A stretch of 64,000 bases of DNA from Membranipora membranacea. Its lineage: Eukaryota; Bryozoa; Gymnolaemata; Cheilostomatida; Membraniporidae. A program made the position numbers and the translations under genes. Location of the stretch: positions 38,042,283 to 38,106,282 of the forward strand of contig OU612066.1 in the NCBI GenBank assembly GCA_914767715.1, written 5' to 3'. Below are positions 12,701 through 25,000 of this stretch, in pieces. Below the pieces are notes generated by a model. That model was not told the origin of the DNA. It saw only the letters and a list, made by a program, of their open reading frames with translations, and did no database searches. Each line of letters begins with the position of its first letter. Positions within the stretch are counted from its first letter, which is position 1.

Positions 12701-15201
12701 GAGGAGTGTTGATATTTCTCCTAGCAACTGTATAGACTATCATAGCCTTAGTAAACACAAGCCATAGATTACAAAAGAAGTAAAATGTCGCACAAACACG
12801 ATCAGGAATAGATTAATAACATATCACTTTTATATCAGCACAGTTTACTTATGGTAATAGTAGTCAGCTTATATCAACATCATCCGCTACTGGCAGCATA
12901 TACTGTCAGCGCTGCGTATATATGTACATACACGGAGCAGTGCACAGCAGCTCATAGAATAGATTATCTCATCGGGAGCCATCATTGATTAAACAATAAC
13001 CAGCCATCTACAGAGAAGAACAAAGGTATCAAAAAGCTCTGCTGCCAAGAGGGAATAAGAATATCTCCTAGTACTTATCATACATTCCTACATTGGAGTG
13101 ATTTATATATTATACTGAAGGAAATCACCTCAAATTTCACAATGCAGAGGGAGATATCCAGCATGATGTTTTCCTACGTCAGTAAGAGGTAAGATCATTA
13201 TAAACTTGTTCGTGTCAAACATGCTGATCGAACAATTTGATTTTTTAATTGTTGATTTGATGAAATTGAAACATGCAATGAATATAGGGAGACACAAGTA
13301 AATGACAGCAAACATCTACATACCATGGGCTTGTGGGATACCATTGGAGCTTAGAGAGCAGAGGGGTGTGGATTGTTGAGTGGAGCTTGTCTTTGTTTGT
13401 ACGCTTTGTTTCAATAAGTATTTTATTTTATGCTGGCCGATCACATTAACCCCAGTCTATCTAGCAGGCCCTAAATGATTTTTTTAGTATTGCTTTATTT
13501 CTCCCCAATAATGCAAAGCTATAATCCTCATAAAAAAATCACAACGATACATAAATTAGATACACAATATGTTTCACATATAACAGTATATATCTCTGCA
13601 TGATACTGGGATGAATAACGATGTGTGAAACAGGATCACATTGGGCAGATGACTCTCTAGTGAGGAGAGCCTCAAAAAGTTCAGAAATAGTTAGATGCTG
13701 AAGTCTCCCAAAACAAACTGTATTTTACACCCTTTATTTTTCTTACATTGTCTGAGGTTATTCAATATATGAAGCTAATATCTACCACATGAGCGCATCT
13801 AGTCTACTTATGCGCATAAGTCAAGCTGTATTACAGTGGTATAACCTGTATAAAACAGTAGTTTACAAGTATAGATTTTTTTTCCTAAGGCTCTTACACA
13901 ATGTATTGTATAAAACAGTAAATGGAGATGTCTTTGTTTCGTGATCATCCGAACTCAAACTCAGGAAATGGGGTTTTATCTGGTCGATAACTAAACAAAC
14001 GATGTTAAAGTCTTGTATTGGTAATGTTGAAATACCACACAAGATCCAGGATTATTAGTTACCTTTTTAATTTGGCCTTTAGTAGAACATTTTTTAGTAT
14101 TTGTTTTTTGCGAGAAATTTGAAAATTCTACTCAGAAATCAGCCGTGAATTTGTGCTGTACAGGTGCTGCTATGTCAAGAATAAATAAACTTGATACATT
14201 AGTTCAGAATGTGATGTACAGCTAGGTTGAATAGTCTCATCTTCCACCTGATTTGACCATTTTACCAACGGTTTTGAGTGGGGACATGAGAAGCATGTAA
14301 CAGTAACACTTACTCACATGAATGGTCTCGTTATAATTCTACCATGATGGTATGCTTTCCTAATAACATCAGCTTCCTAATATTTCTACAGTCAGAACAA
14401 TGAGACTCGTACACCGGCCCATCAGAGGCGACCTCAGCCTCAACTAGAACCTCAGACTAAGCCCGTAGCTGTCATAGACTATACTAAGTGTAATGAAGTA
14501 CAAGAGGATAAGATGTGGAAACAAGCCGTCAAGAACGAGGAGAAGGCAGTTAAACGGTGGCAGGATAATTGGGAATTTCTAACTGAGTATGATGAAAAGG
14601 TACATTTATAATGAATTGAGACAAAGATCACAATCTATGCAGTAAGCTATCTGTTTGTTTATCATAGACAAAAATTTGTCACAAAATACGTTGTTAATAC
14701 TGACAAGAAGGAAAAACATGGAAAAAATCAGATCTCTGTTGTATAAAAAGTTTTTTAGAATAGTAAATTATTAAGTGTATGTATGAGATGTCTTAAAAAG
14801 CCGTCTCTACCCCATGTACCCCGGTTTGTATGATTGGTGCACCTGTGTTACATGATGTGGGGTGTGTGTCGAATCCAGAGCAATTTTCCTACCAATGAAT
14901 GCTAGTTGATGGTTTCTATAACAATATTTAAGGAGTTGTCCTTTCCCACACAAAGAGAAGACAAACATATAAATATTGATCGAAACTAATATGTCTTTTT
15001 TGTTAGGGTAATTATGTTGGGAAGGAAGAACTACCAGAATACCAGAGCAGGTTCTCAGATGGTACAGTACCTAATACTAATGCTGGAGTATATGGATCCA
15101 GGGCTCAAACAGATAACACACAAAACATGCTCCGCCTAGAGCAAATGTTATCAGCTCCAAACCGACGGAAGAAACTTGATTCAGAAATGGTGTGCTACTG
15201 A
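6764..15201 (+). CDS. Eight-exon gene with CIMIP5/C2orf50-like C-terminal module
   Basis: Exons: 6764-6980, 7726-7907, 8906-9524, 9780-9864, 10101-10153, 10432-10516, 14392-14599 and 15007-15201. All junctions are GT-AG in matching phase; the total is 1644 nt, 547 residues, with stop TGA 15199-15201. The start MEDVIEYDFITDPEW was chosen over an ATG 24 nt upstream. The middle is polar and basic, with charged helices IAREIRRQQEREKEV and RIEKEIQQLREREKELR. These recall the helix motif of AKAP2/MISP proteins, a weak likeness. The last two exons contain WQDNWEFLTEYDEKGN, SDGTVPNTNAGVYGSR and RRKKLDSEM. In my recollection these match vertebrate C2orf50/CIMIP5, a protein of the lumen of ciliary doublet microtubules. 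The vertebrate protein is only about 160 residues, so the long N-terminal part is unusual. The 3.9-kb intron before exon 7 leaves open that two genes are joined here. Confidence 0.62.
8109..8153. repeat. 9-bp tandem repeat, five units
   Basis: Five copies of GGTTATAAA in an intron of the CIMIP5-like gene. A simple tandem repeat with no sign of function. Confidence 0.9.
10517..14391. other. Long intron of the CIMIP5-like gene
   Basis: At 3.9 kb this is far longer than the other introns of the gene (mostly 0.2-1 kb). It is AT-rich, with a 21-bp direct duplication at about 12538-12578 and one candidate small two-exon gene at 10899-11518. No transposase, RNA gene or convincing long frame was found. 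Confidence 0.5.
10899..11518 (+). CDS. Candidate nested two-exon secreted micropeptide
   Basis: Exon 10899-10986 starts MHYLMMRPVLYFDSI, followed by LLLCLLSSQVTSEDG, which looks like a signal peptide. It ends at a GTAAGG donor in phase 1. A pyrimidine-rich acceptor (TTATTTTCTATGACAG) opens exon 11454-11518 in the same phase, giving EQIRDLKQITTYITESNIIE and a stop; about 50 residues in all. A TATATATAG stretch lies just upstream. It sits in an intron on the same strand as its host. This is inference from a hydrophobic start and one compatible splice pair; chance could produce it. No family is recognised and no polyadenylation signal is evident. Confidence 0.2.
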
Positions 15202-15760
15202 ACCTTGTTCAATTTTTCCCTTAAGGCTCATGACTTACACTTTCCTACTAGTAAATTTATATTACACACAAAGTAACAAGCAGCTCTGTGATAAATAAGT
15301 AGTCTTTTCTTCTATTAAGTGTTCTATCTTTGCAGCACGTAAAAAAGCAAATTATGGATGTCGGTATTTTTTTATTGAACTCTCAGCTGCGGGAAAACCT
15401 ATAGTTATACAATACACCAATCACAAACATTTGTGAGGGGTGTGAATAGCGGCTGAAGCTGAGACCCAACTGCTTAAAGATAGCTTGAGATGCAACTGAT
15501 TTTATAGGAAAGCGTTGAACTGTAAAACGGTAACACGCTTTGGTTACTAAAAAGAAATGAAATGGAAAAAAAAATTGGACATCCAAACAACTCTGAGATA
15601 CTGAGACCAAGTACAAAATAGCTAGATTGCGAATACTGTGTGAAAACATGGCTTATTACTACATTTATCTATTAGTATTTCTTATAGCAGCTCCTGTTTA
15701 CCTGTAATAAATTGATAGTCTCGAATCAAAATATAATGGAATAACTTCATATAAGTAGAC

Positions 15761-16278
15761 AATAGACAGTTTTCTGAGCTCTTATTTATGCCTTAATTCG
15801 GAGTTGTCCTCTCTCCAGTTTGATACTTTTAACCCACGCCGCATATGAAAAACCTGCTGAAAGAGGGTTATATTGAAAACCGCTTATGTTGGGATAAAAA
15901 TGGTTTTTTGATTCAGAGTCTGCACCATTGAAAACCCTGTGAGGCAGGGTTTCCAAATCATTGGAGGCTTGAATGTTGATAAATCTTAAATTTTAGTGAC
16001 GAAACTCAAGAAAGATTCTGCCAAATTGTCCGCAAAACAGGCAGAAAATGCTATAACTGACTATCCAAATACTACAATTATTTCCCAAACTATGTCCATA
16101 TAAGTTTTCAATGTTGCAGATCCTGAATCAAAAATAATTTTTATCCTATTATAAGCGCTTTTCAAGATAACCCTCTTTTCAGCACGCTTTTCCTATGCGG
16201 CATGGATCAAAAGTACCAAACTGGAGAGAGAACAACTCCAAATTGAGGCCTGAATCAGCACTCAGAAAACTGTCTATT
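15761..16278. mobile_element. Foldback/MITE-like element, about 165-bp arms
   Basis: The arm from AATAGACAGTTTTCTGAG onward returns as its complement ending CTCAGAAAACTGTCTATT. Internal blocks such as GAGTTGTCCTCTCTCCAGTT and AGAGGGTTAT...AAAACCGCTTAT are mirrored. The spacer is about 180 bp. No open frame, so non-autonomous. The target duplication is unclear. Confidence 0.75.
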
Positions 16279-17092
16279 AATTGTTATATATCGATCACAA
16301 GGTTGTCTCGTTCGGAGACAATAATTAGACCACACCGCTACCAATCTTAGAGCTACGTATCATAAAGTATCGCAGGGATATTCCTGATGAGCTGGTGAAA
16401 AGGAACCTCTCCATAACCGTAATCTGTGTGGTTTCCTTTTTGGGCTTTATTTATTCCATATTTATCAATGTTACAAGCTTTATTATTTATTCGTAGTGCT
16501 GCAGCAGGAAAAATGTAGCTCTGTGTAGACGACTACGGCTATTTGGTGGCAAAATAATTTTTGATATAAATAAAACAAATAAAAAAAGGCTGCCCGAGCA
16601 AGGAATATAACGGATCAAAAATCAAACATTGAATTATTTATATGACTGCTGATCACTGGGTTAATAACCGAATAAAACATATATACATATTTCGTCTGTA
16701 CCAAAAAACTCAAGTATTAGAAACATTTGCATTATGATTTTCAAGGTTATTATGTCATTGAGAAAATATGGCCATTCAATGTATAGAAAACAAGTTAAAC
16801 GGCTAAAGAAGATAGCTTGTGCTATGATAACCCTGTACTCTTTAGAAAGGGGAAGCAGAATTGAAAGTGAATGTTTTATGTGGATGGGTATCATAACTTC
16901 AAAACAATTTTTTCTTTTCAAACTGTGATCAAGCGTTCCCAAAACTTTTCATCAGTTCTCGTAGTTGGTAAGTTATACCACACTAATAAGGGATTCAATT
17001 CACCGAGGAAGCTGAGTCACACTGTCTACCCTGGAATCGAGTATCAGCTTTGCTATGTGTCTCGATGTCCACCAGGGGGTGGGCTAATAGCC
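16279..17092. other. Intergenic DNA, nothing recognised
   Basis: AT-rich sequence between the foldback element and the 3' end of the minus-strand membrane-protein gene. It contains only short open frames with no splice partners or known motifs. Confidence 0.5.
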
Positions 17093-19380
17093 TCAGCGTT
17101 GTGGCACTGAAGGTTGGACATAATCATAATACTCATCGTCAGTGTTAGGTTCTGCCTCACCTATCCTTTCTGATGAATTCTTCGGTTGCATGTTCACATA
17201 CAAAGAAGAATGCAGACTCTCCTCTGCTATCTCATGATTCTCATACACAGAGTCATCGTTATCCTCCGCAGGCAGCCCGTGTACTCGATCAGCTGTGATG
17301 CTATTGCTATCTGACCTTGGAGTCGTGGTGTTATTATTAGCATTCTGAAAACAAGCAATTTTTATCAAGGCTTACAACTTTCCTTTAGATGCAATACGCA
17401 TGATGATTATAGAGGAAAAAACGAGATCTTGACAGGCATGTAATGAAAGGGCACTGTAAGGTATTGTCAGAACATAGTGGACTGGCAAAAAGGTGACAAA
17501 TCCTTTGGATTACATTGTTTACAGAATGATCGGAATATTGACACTGTGATTAGTAACAGTCTGACTGATAACACTGGTGGCTGGTATTATATATCACACA
17601 TCTCTATCTATCCAGTGTAGGTCTGAAGTTCCTATTATAACGGGTTTTTTCCTGGTTAACCTTCCGTGAAAGCTGACCTATAGAATCTCACAGGGAGTTT
17701 ACGCTCCTCATATATCTCAGATTTTAGTCATCTCTTTTCGATCTAACATATTTCTATGAATCTGAACCCTCTTTTGTGAGTTCATCCTTGGTGAAAGCAC
17801 AGCTGGTATTATTTTACCTTTTCATTCCCTGATAGGATGGGAGGTGATGTGTTAATAGGCGCTAAGTACTCATCTTCCTCTGGGTCAGATACCCTCTCTT
17901 CGTTCTCGGTGTTCTCTGAATATCTATGATGCTCTAATATAGGTAATGTCACTGAGTTCCTTTCAAGTTTCGCGTTATCAGCTCTACTGTGTCTTTTCTG
18001 TCTCTGTTTTCTCATTATAACTACCGCTATGACAATAATCACGACAACAAACAGCACCTGTAAATCAAATCAAACTGTAAATCATCTCTATATCAGGCTG
18101 AGAAATCTTTGGTGAAAATCTCTTCTACCACCATAAAATACAAAAACCTCGTGATTTGATTCTCCCGTCACGATGATAACAGATCGTTTTTATTGGCTGA
18201 GCAAGCCAGCAACGCAGATTATAATTTGTCAGTATTTTATAAAATACTGATGCATTGATAAGAAATATAGTATGTGATTCCATATTACAAAATATAGTGT
18301 TTTAGAAGATTTATGCATTTTCTGTTATTGCATATGTAAGTTTTTTTTTCGAATCTCATCTCTTTTTTGTTCCCTAGTTTTATTGTCTATGCTTTACAGC
18401 AAGCAAGTCATATTGAATAGAACTGAAACATAGGAACTTGTCAGACAGTTATATATCTAAATGATGACAGCTCCATTCGGTCAGTTTGTAACCCCTACCC
18501 AGTAAATGGCCTGCCCTACCAGAACAACCAACCTAATTCATCCAACCTCCCCAAGTAAACCGCTAGCTGCCTCAGTTAAAACCTGTTATTGAAGGTCAAA
18601 CGCCAGCTCAACAGAGAGGTTTGCAGGGATTTTTAGTACACTAATCTTTTTCCTTTCCTGTTTCACTTTAATTGGTTTTCAAAGTCTCCAATATAGATAA
18701 TTATGTTACTGACAGAAATTGCCAATCAAATGGCAGTTGTCACTTGGAAGTTACACTTACACCTCCAACAGGGCATATTCTGACAGCAAGGATCAATGGT
18801 CTAATAACATTGACAGTCAAACAGCCACCATCTCCGCTTCTGCAAGCTGTCGGCATTGCAGAACATTCACACAACATGACTGTTTTAACGACAGTCACAT
18901 AAACTAAGGTTTAAACAGCAGATGTAGTCTCATAAAATACAATATGGTAGAAGAGATGGCTTGGTTTGTTAAATCCAGGGCGGTCCTGTGTTCGGATCTC
19001 ACTGGAAGTGTACCCCTACCCAGAGCAATAGATCGTTTTAAGCTGTCAAACTATAGACAGCGTTTCACTTTTCTTTTGTTGTTGACATGTGAATAAACTT
19101 GTGACTGCGATCCACATATCGATCAGCATCTTGTGAACAACATCTCCAGGCACATTGCTTTGTTGATTAGAGTCGTACTTACCGATCCACCTGCTATAGC
19201 TCCTATAACCACAGATGTCATGGCTGTACCCGGTGGGGGTGATGTCATATACTTGGCTGTAGTGTTTGTATCGTTGTAGTTCTGTGTAGTAGTGATACTG
19301 GTAGTAACAGTGGAGTTAGCCGGCGTGGATACGCTTACCTCGTCTACCGTGAGGGTGCCAGGTACACTGTTAGCTGCCAT
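17093..19380 (-). CDS. Single-pass membrane protein with tyrosine docking motifs
   Basis: Three minus-strand exons in phase 0: 19380-19183, 18057-17818 and 17344-17093 (TGA). If the ATG at 19380 is the start, the protein has about 229 residues. Order: a Thr/Ser-rich stalk (TVTTSITTTQNYNDTNTTAKY), a glycine-containing lead (SVVIGAIAGGS), a membrane segment VLFVVVIIVIAVVIM, a basic stop-transfer RKQRQKRH, and a polar acidic tail. The tail contains DEYLAPI, SVYENHE, LYVNMQP and EYYDYVQP. YVNM fits the YxxM consensus bound by PI3-kinase p85 SH2 domains, so a signalling receptor or adaptor is likely. A possible acceptor (CTATCTTACACAG) lies just 5' of the ATG, and no signal peptide is present. The protein may therefore extend into unseen upstream exons carrying an ectodomain. 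No specific family was recognised. Confidence 0.6.
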
Positions 19381-19389
19381 TATAGTGAC

Positions 19390-21370
19390 CAGTCTGTGTA
19401 AGATAGATAAGATTACAGATTCAGATTCAGCTCAGGACCCAACCAACCAATGGGTGGGCACAACATTATGGTTATGGATTCTAAATAATGGGTCAACGAT
19501 GAAAAAATATAGGAAAAACATGGCAAAAAGCCTTGTGATGCAACCATAAACACATGAATAATGTTTAAGGATGCAACAATATGTAGACACATCCATTCCA
19601 TCTCATCATAAGAGTTGAGTGTGTTTTTGCGGTCACTCTTAGTCATGTAGCTATGTGCCATAAGAAAAACTGCAGCTCAGCTCAGTCTATAACACCTTCA
19701 ACTCATGACGGCTTATTCGACGCCAGAGATGCATCACTACGTGAATCACCAGATGCCTGACCACTACGAGGTTAGACATCTTGCAAACATGTGCCCAAAT
19801 GTACCAAAGTACACCATAATGGAACAGCACACTCTACAACTTCTAGTCGTGATAACTACTACATTGCTGCCCGTAACACGTACTCTTTACACGCTCAATT
19901 AAGCCTGCTCTTTGAAAAGTTTGCAAGAGCTGCACAAATTACAGTTGAACAAATGTGACTTACATGAGTAGTGCTGCGTATCAGAGATAAGAGATCTCTC
20001 CTTTGTGAGTGACCTTGTGAGTCTAGAAGACGAAGTATCATCTGCACACCTTTTTTTCTAATAGCTTCGCACCTTAAGTACCTGTTGCACTTATTCAAAT
20101 GTTATATTTACTCTGTTTGTGAAAGAAAAGTGCACAATGCAAACTCAGAAACGAAACTGCGCTGGTTCTTTGAATCCTCACAGGCACCTGATCAGATAAC
20201 AAAAACTGATAACAAAAACTATACAACTACTAAGGTTTTTTGAACAAACACAAAAGAATGTAAATCAACTTCCTGCTATGAATTAAGATAGTATATGATT
20301 TCAAGATAATTTGTCATAGGGCAGCTGATTCATCAGTGAGAGGGATATCCATTATGTCGTTATGTTGTAATATTACAAGGTCATGTGGTAATAATCATAC
20401 ATATAGTATTTCATCATCGTGGCCTCTTCGTGGTCACTCTCACTTTATCACTTAGTATTTAGATCTTTGACCTATGACTAATCTTTGCTTTGACTGCACA
20501 GCTCGTTGAGTGGCATTCCTGTTATCCACTGTAAGATCAATTGACATTTCTTCATGTATTAAATTTATAATGAGGATCTTAATAAAAACTAAATAAATAA
20601 CTAAAATAAAAAATGACCAGGCGCGATAGATCGTTTCTTACTATCATTCTGGTAGATATTGTCACTTTGCTTAGACGCTATGTGCTGCCCATGCACAACC
20701 ATAAACATACCTAAAGATTTACAGCTAAAGTGACGAGTGGAAGTCTTGGCGTGATTCGACGTGTCTCTGCTAACACTCTCTATGCGGATTAGGATAGGTA
20801 AAGATCTATTTCATGGTGAGGGTTGCGGTAAAAGCCTGTGCATTTATTCATGTGAGTAAGCGGAATGCGACAGGCGATGGCAAGCAGTGGCAGACTAGAT
20901 CAAGCAGTAATGGACCTTTTGTATTTTACTGTTTTCCTAACACAGTTCTGACATAAAAATCTGATATGATATGGCATGCAAACTTTTGAAATTTTGAGCG
21001 TCTAAAAATATTTTTTTCTATCAAATTTGTTCTTACTCCAGACAATTATATCATGGTATGTCTACACCAAGCAGGCTTCCTGAAATCTTAATTTGTTACA
21101 CGGCAGCTGAGATTTATGCCATTGCCTTGTCTTGTCTTATGTGGGGGGAGGGTAGTGGTATGAGACCGTACTCTCCAGAGAACAGGTTATCGACACTCAT
21201 AGTGCTCAAAGACCCCGGGACAATTTTGATTATTACTGATAGAACACATCCTTGATGTTAGAAGGATGAGTTTTTCCATCGGTTGGTTTTGTGATTACAA
21301 GAATTGTAAGAGTGAGAAGTGTGTGATTTGCGAGAGTTGTGGGTTGAAGTACGATTTAGTTTTGTGGTTT
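19390..21370. other. Intergenic DNA, no gene recognised
   Basis: May hold upstream exons of the minus-strand membrane protein, but none could be supported by frame and splice sites. Short open frames here lack any recognisable domain. Confidence 0.4.
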
Positions 21371-21490
21371 GTGGGTAGGGAGAAGCCAGGGTAAATCCCT
21401 CGGGACGAGAGCGGGAATCGAACCCGGGACCTCTCGCTTGATAGCAAAGGATGTGATTGTTTGCGCTATCAAAGCTTCTCTGCCATTGCA
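21370..21490 (-). mobile_element. tRNA-derived SINE fragment
   Basis: On the minus strand GGTTCGATTCC matches a Pol III B box in a tRNA T-arm context (GAGAGGTCCCGGGTTCGATT). It is preceded by a degenerate tRNA-like 5' half with a weak A box. It cannot fold as a full tRNA, so it is a SINE rather than a gene. A poly-G run lies just beyond it at about 21499. Confidence 0.55.
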
Positions 21491-21928
21491 TTTTATTGGG
21501 GGGGGGGGGCCATTGACCCCCAATAAAACATTATACCTGATCTGACAATAACAAGAAGACCTCCCAGGCTAACCGTCCTAACTTTAGAACAAGTTTGTTC
21601 ACTCTGTGGTGAAGGGTCCGGGAGGGATATTGCAAAAGTTGGCTGCCAAGGCCTTGGTATTCAATTGTTAGATTTCTCTCCACCACCAGACGAAGGGGTA
21701 ACAAAATTATTCTTGATATATATTATAAACAAAGTGTAGTCATCCTCTCTTTCTTTCATGTCAACAGTGTCCCACCAGGGACATCCCACCCTCCCTGGCC
21801 TGGCCCCTGCTGATGTCAATCAGAACTGTTTCCACTACTAATTGGGAGTTGTCAACCCCAACAAACAACTGAGACATTTTCAATCAGGGAGGTAACAAAA
21901 GAAAAGGATTGTCAAGGTCAACTTCATT

Positions 21929-21941
21929 GTTGCTAGGCAAC
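21929..21941. promoter_or_regulatory. RFX X-box-like palindrome upstream of the DCDC2-like gene
   Basis: GTTGCTAGGCAAC consists of two half sites, GTTGCT and GGCAAC, around one base. It fits the X-box bound by RFX factors, which switch on ciliary genes across animals. It lies 148 bp before the ATG of the doublecortin gene, a usual distance. The site is seen directly; its use is inferred from the ciliary role of DCDC2-type proteins. Confidence 0.65.
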
Positions 21942-22088
21942 ACAACAGCTTTCCTGTATGTTGGACAATGTGTGTGTGACAGAGAGTGAATTAGAGTAGC
22001 AAATGTTGATACACCTTAACTGCTAATTTTATGCAAGTCTTGCAGATACAGGTTCATGCCTTTGATAGCAGACTTATAGTGTCTCAAG

Positions 22089-25000
22089 ATGGCAAGGAGA
22101 GAAGATGTTATAGCAGGGAAGAAGATACATGTGTATATCAATGGAGATCCTTTCTTTGCTGGAAGAAGTTTTGTTGTGCATCCAAGAACAACCAGAAACT
22201 TTGAGTCTTTACTTGGTACTCTGACCGACTTTTTGGATCCTAAGTTTGGAGCTGTTAGACATCTCAGAACTGCTGATGGAAGCTCAGAAATCAAATCTCT
22301 GAGTGAACTCATATCTGGTGCTAGCTATGTAGCCTATGGCAAAAAATTTATACCTCTTGGGTAAGTTTGAATTTGCTGCAGATAGATGTAAATGGCTCCA
22401 ATATATTCAACTTGGGTTTATTGCCCATCCATAGACTCACATTTGGATATAAACGAGGGTGAACAACCTGGGGGTCTTTCAATTAGAAACTGCCAAAATC
22501 GCAATCTGATCGCTCACTCAGTGATACCTGCTAGGGGTCTCGCTCAGAAATCGCTCACTCATTGATGGAACTATATACATTGTGAGTGAGCGATTTTGTC
22601 TAATTGAAAGACCAAGTAAGTGACTATTTCGAGAGATATGATAGTGATAACTTGCTTCAGTAAAGCATCGCTCTTTCTAATTGAAAGACCCCCCTGATGC
22701 AAACATTAAGAATGCTAAAGCTGATGCTTGTTGAGTGCTGGACTTATGGAGAAGTATGAAGTGTGTCATTTCATTCTCCCTGAGCACAGGTTGACCCTCA
22801 ATCTGAAACATAGATATGATGTGTGATATTTCATCATCATGTGATCTTCAATCATCTGCCTGCTTTGTTCTTCAATTAGGGTACTATAAAATTGGACTCG
22901 GTATTGATGCGAAAAATAGTTTCCTGTCAAGTCAAACGCTAGTCCGAGCCATATGCAAGGCTCTCATCTTTAAGTATGCGAGCAAGGAACCATATAGAAT
23001 TTATCATCTAAATCTACAAAAGTGACAACATAGAGATGAAGTCATAAAAAACGGGATTATAATTTTTTTTTTCAGATATACAGAAATAACAATCAAGCCG
23101 AGGCAGCTCCCTAACAATCTCCCCTCACCAAGAGAGGTAATGGTCAAGTCCTATATTTCCTACCATGTGTAGCTTTGATGATACAAATATAGCTATGGCT
23201 TAGAAACATTTGTATATAAAGATATGTGAATTTTTTTGCTATAACGAATGTGGTGCTTTGTTGACATTCCCATTCCATTCACTATAATGTCTCAATTTTA
23301 CATTGGAACAGGGTACTGTCTACCTGGAAGCGGTAAGCCATCAGAGCACCTGAACATTGCAACATGATATTCAAAGTGTCACAAACCACCCACATATTAT
23401 TATAAACATTTGTTATATCTATTTATAAGTTTTGACAGGGGACTGCATGTGCTATCATTCTTTCAATTCTAGTTTTATTTATTGGTTGTTGAGTCGCATA
23501 TTCACAATCCTTTAAAACACTGATTGTTTATTCACAGTTATTAATTATAAATGATTGCTGTACCTTTTTTGCAGCATAAGAGGATAGTTGTGTCAGGCAG
23601 GGCCAGAAAAATTGTCAGACATCCTGTCATAATAAAGTAAGTGTGTCATTTTTATATTGATTTTGCTCTGCCAGGTACTGCTACAGAGACCAGGGTTATA
23701 TCATTGTTGGGGTGTTGCTAGATGTTATATATGAATGTTCGAAAAAAACTATATTGTCTATTGCGGTTATCTATCCACTCTGAGTTTCAATTTTTTTTAA
23801 AATTGCCTTTACAGGCAATGAATTTAACTCTCGAAGACTGCTGTGGTATACTGAATTGTGTTTGATTATTTCAATAATTTCATTTTGCAGTGTTTATGCT
23901 AACAATGAGCCATTACGTGCAGCAAAAAGGATACTATTACAACCTTGGATACATAAAACATGGGAAAATGTACTGGAGCAAATATCAAACAAAGTCCCGT
24001 TACGCACAGGGGCTATCAGACAGTAAGTGGTACCAAGAAACGGGACACTATATCTGTAATGAGTAGCTGGCAAATATTATGCCACCATTTGCATAGATCA
24101 GTATGCATTATGCAGTGAGAATGCATTATGCATGGCAACTTCTAGTCATGTTTCAGAATGTTGTTAGGTTGAGTACTTATGACTTTTGAGTTGTCATAGA
24201 TGTAGTGTAAGGATAAAATCTGGAACAAAATTAATTTGAAAAGCAATATGGTATTATTTTCTTTGGTAAACCATTATTGATTCAATTTAATTCCCGAAGG
24301 ATTTGAAGAAACCGATGTAAATAACTTTATCAAGCCTCTGACCTAATGCCCACAATAATGACTTCTGATTAAGAAATGAAATTTGTATGTTGACCGTTCC
24401 ATGTTTATGTCGCGTTAACAATACAAGACAGCAGTCAACGAACGCAATGGTGATATTTGTAGGACAAAAAGGCAATCGTCCTGCCATTGATTGTTTCAAT
24501 GTAGTAACGGGATTTAGTCATTAATTAATGTTGTGATGCTTTCTATGTTCTATCGCTGAGAAAACTTCATATTAACATGACTGATGTCCTTTCCAAATGG
24601 TCCGTAAGTTCTTCTTGTTTATATATACATGATTCTTCTGAACGATTTTTGGGAAGGATTTTCCTACTTGATTAATTCAAACTGTCTACTTGACTCCTAA
24701 TATACTAGATATATTTTCTTGTTCCATTTCCATCTCTTTCTGCTCCCTGTCTGATTGTGAATTCTTCCATCTCACTTCTTTAGGTTAATAGATCTGAGTT
24801 CAAAAACAGAAGTCTCCTTCGGAGCCGACCTGCAGGATCAACAGTTTTATGTTGCTGTAGGGATGGAGAAGTTCAGGAATATCGAGTACGGATTGAGTCC
24901 GATGCTCTTCACTCCTAAACAGCAAATGGCAAAGTAAGTGATATATTTTATCTTCGTTTGAATACTCAGAAGCTCCTATTTACTCTCTGTAAGTTGTCAA

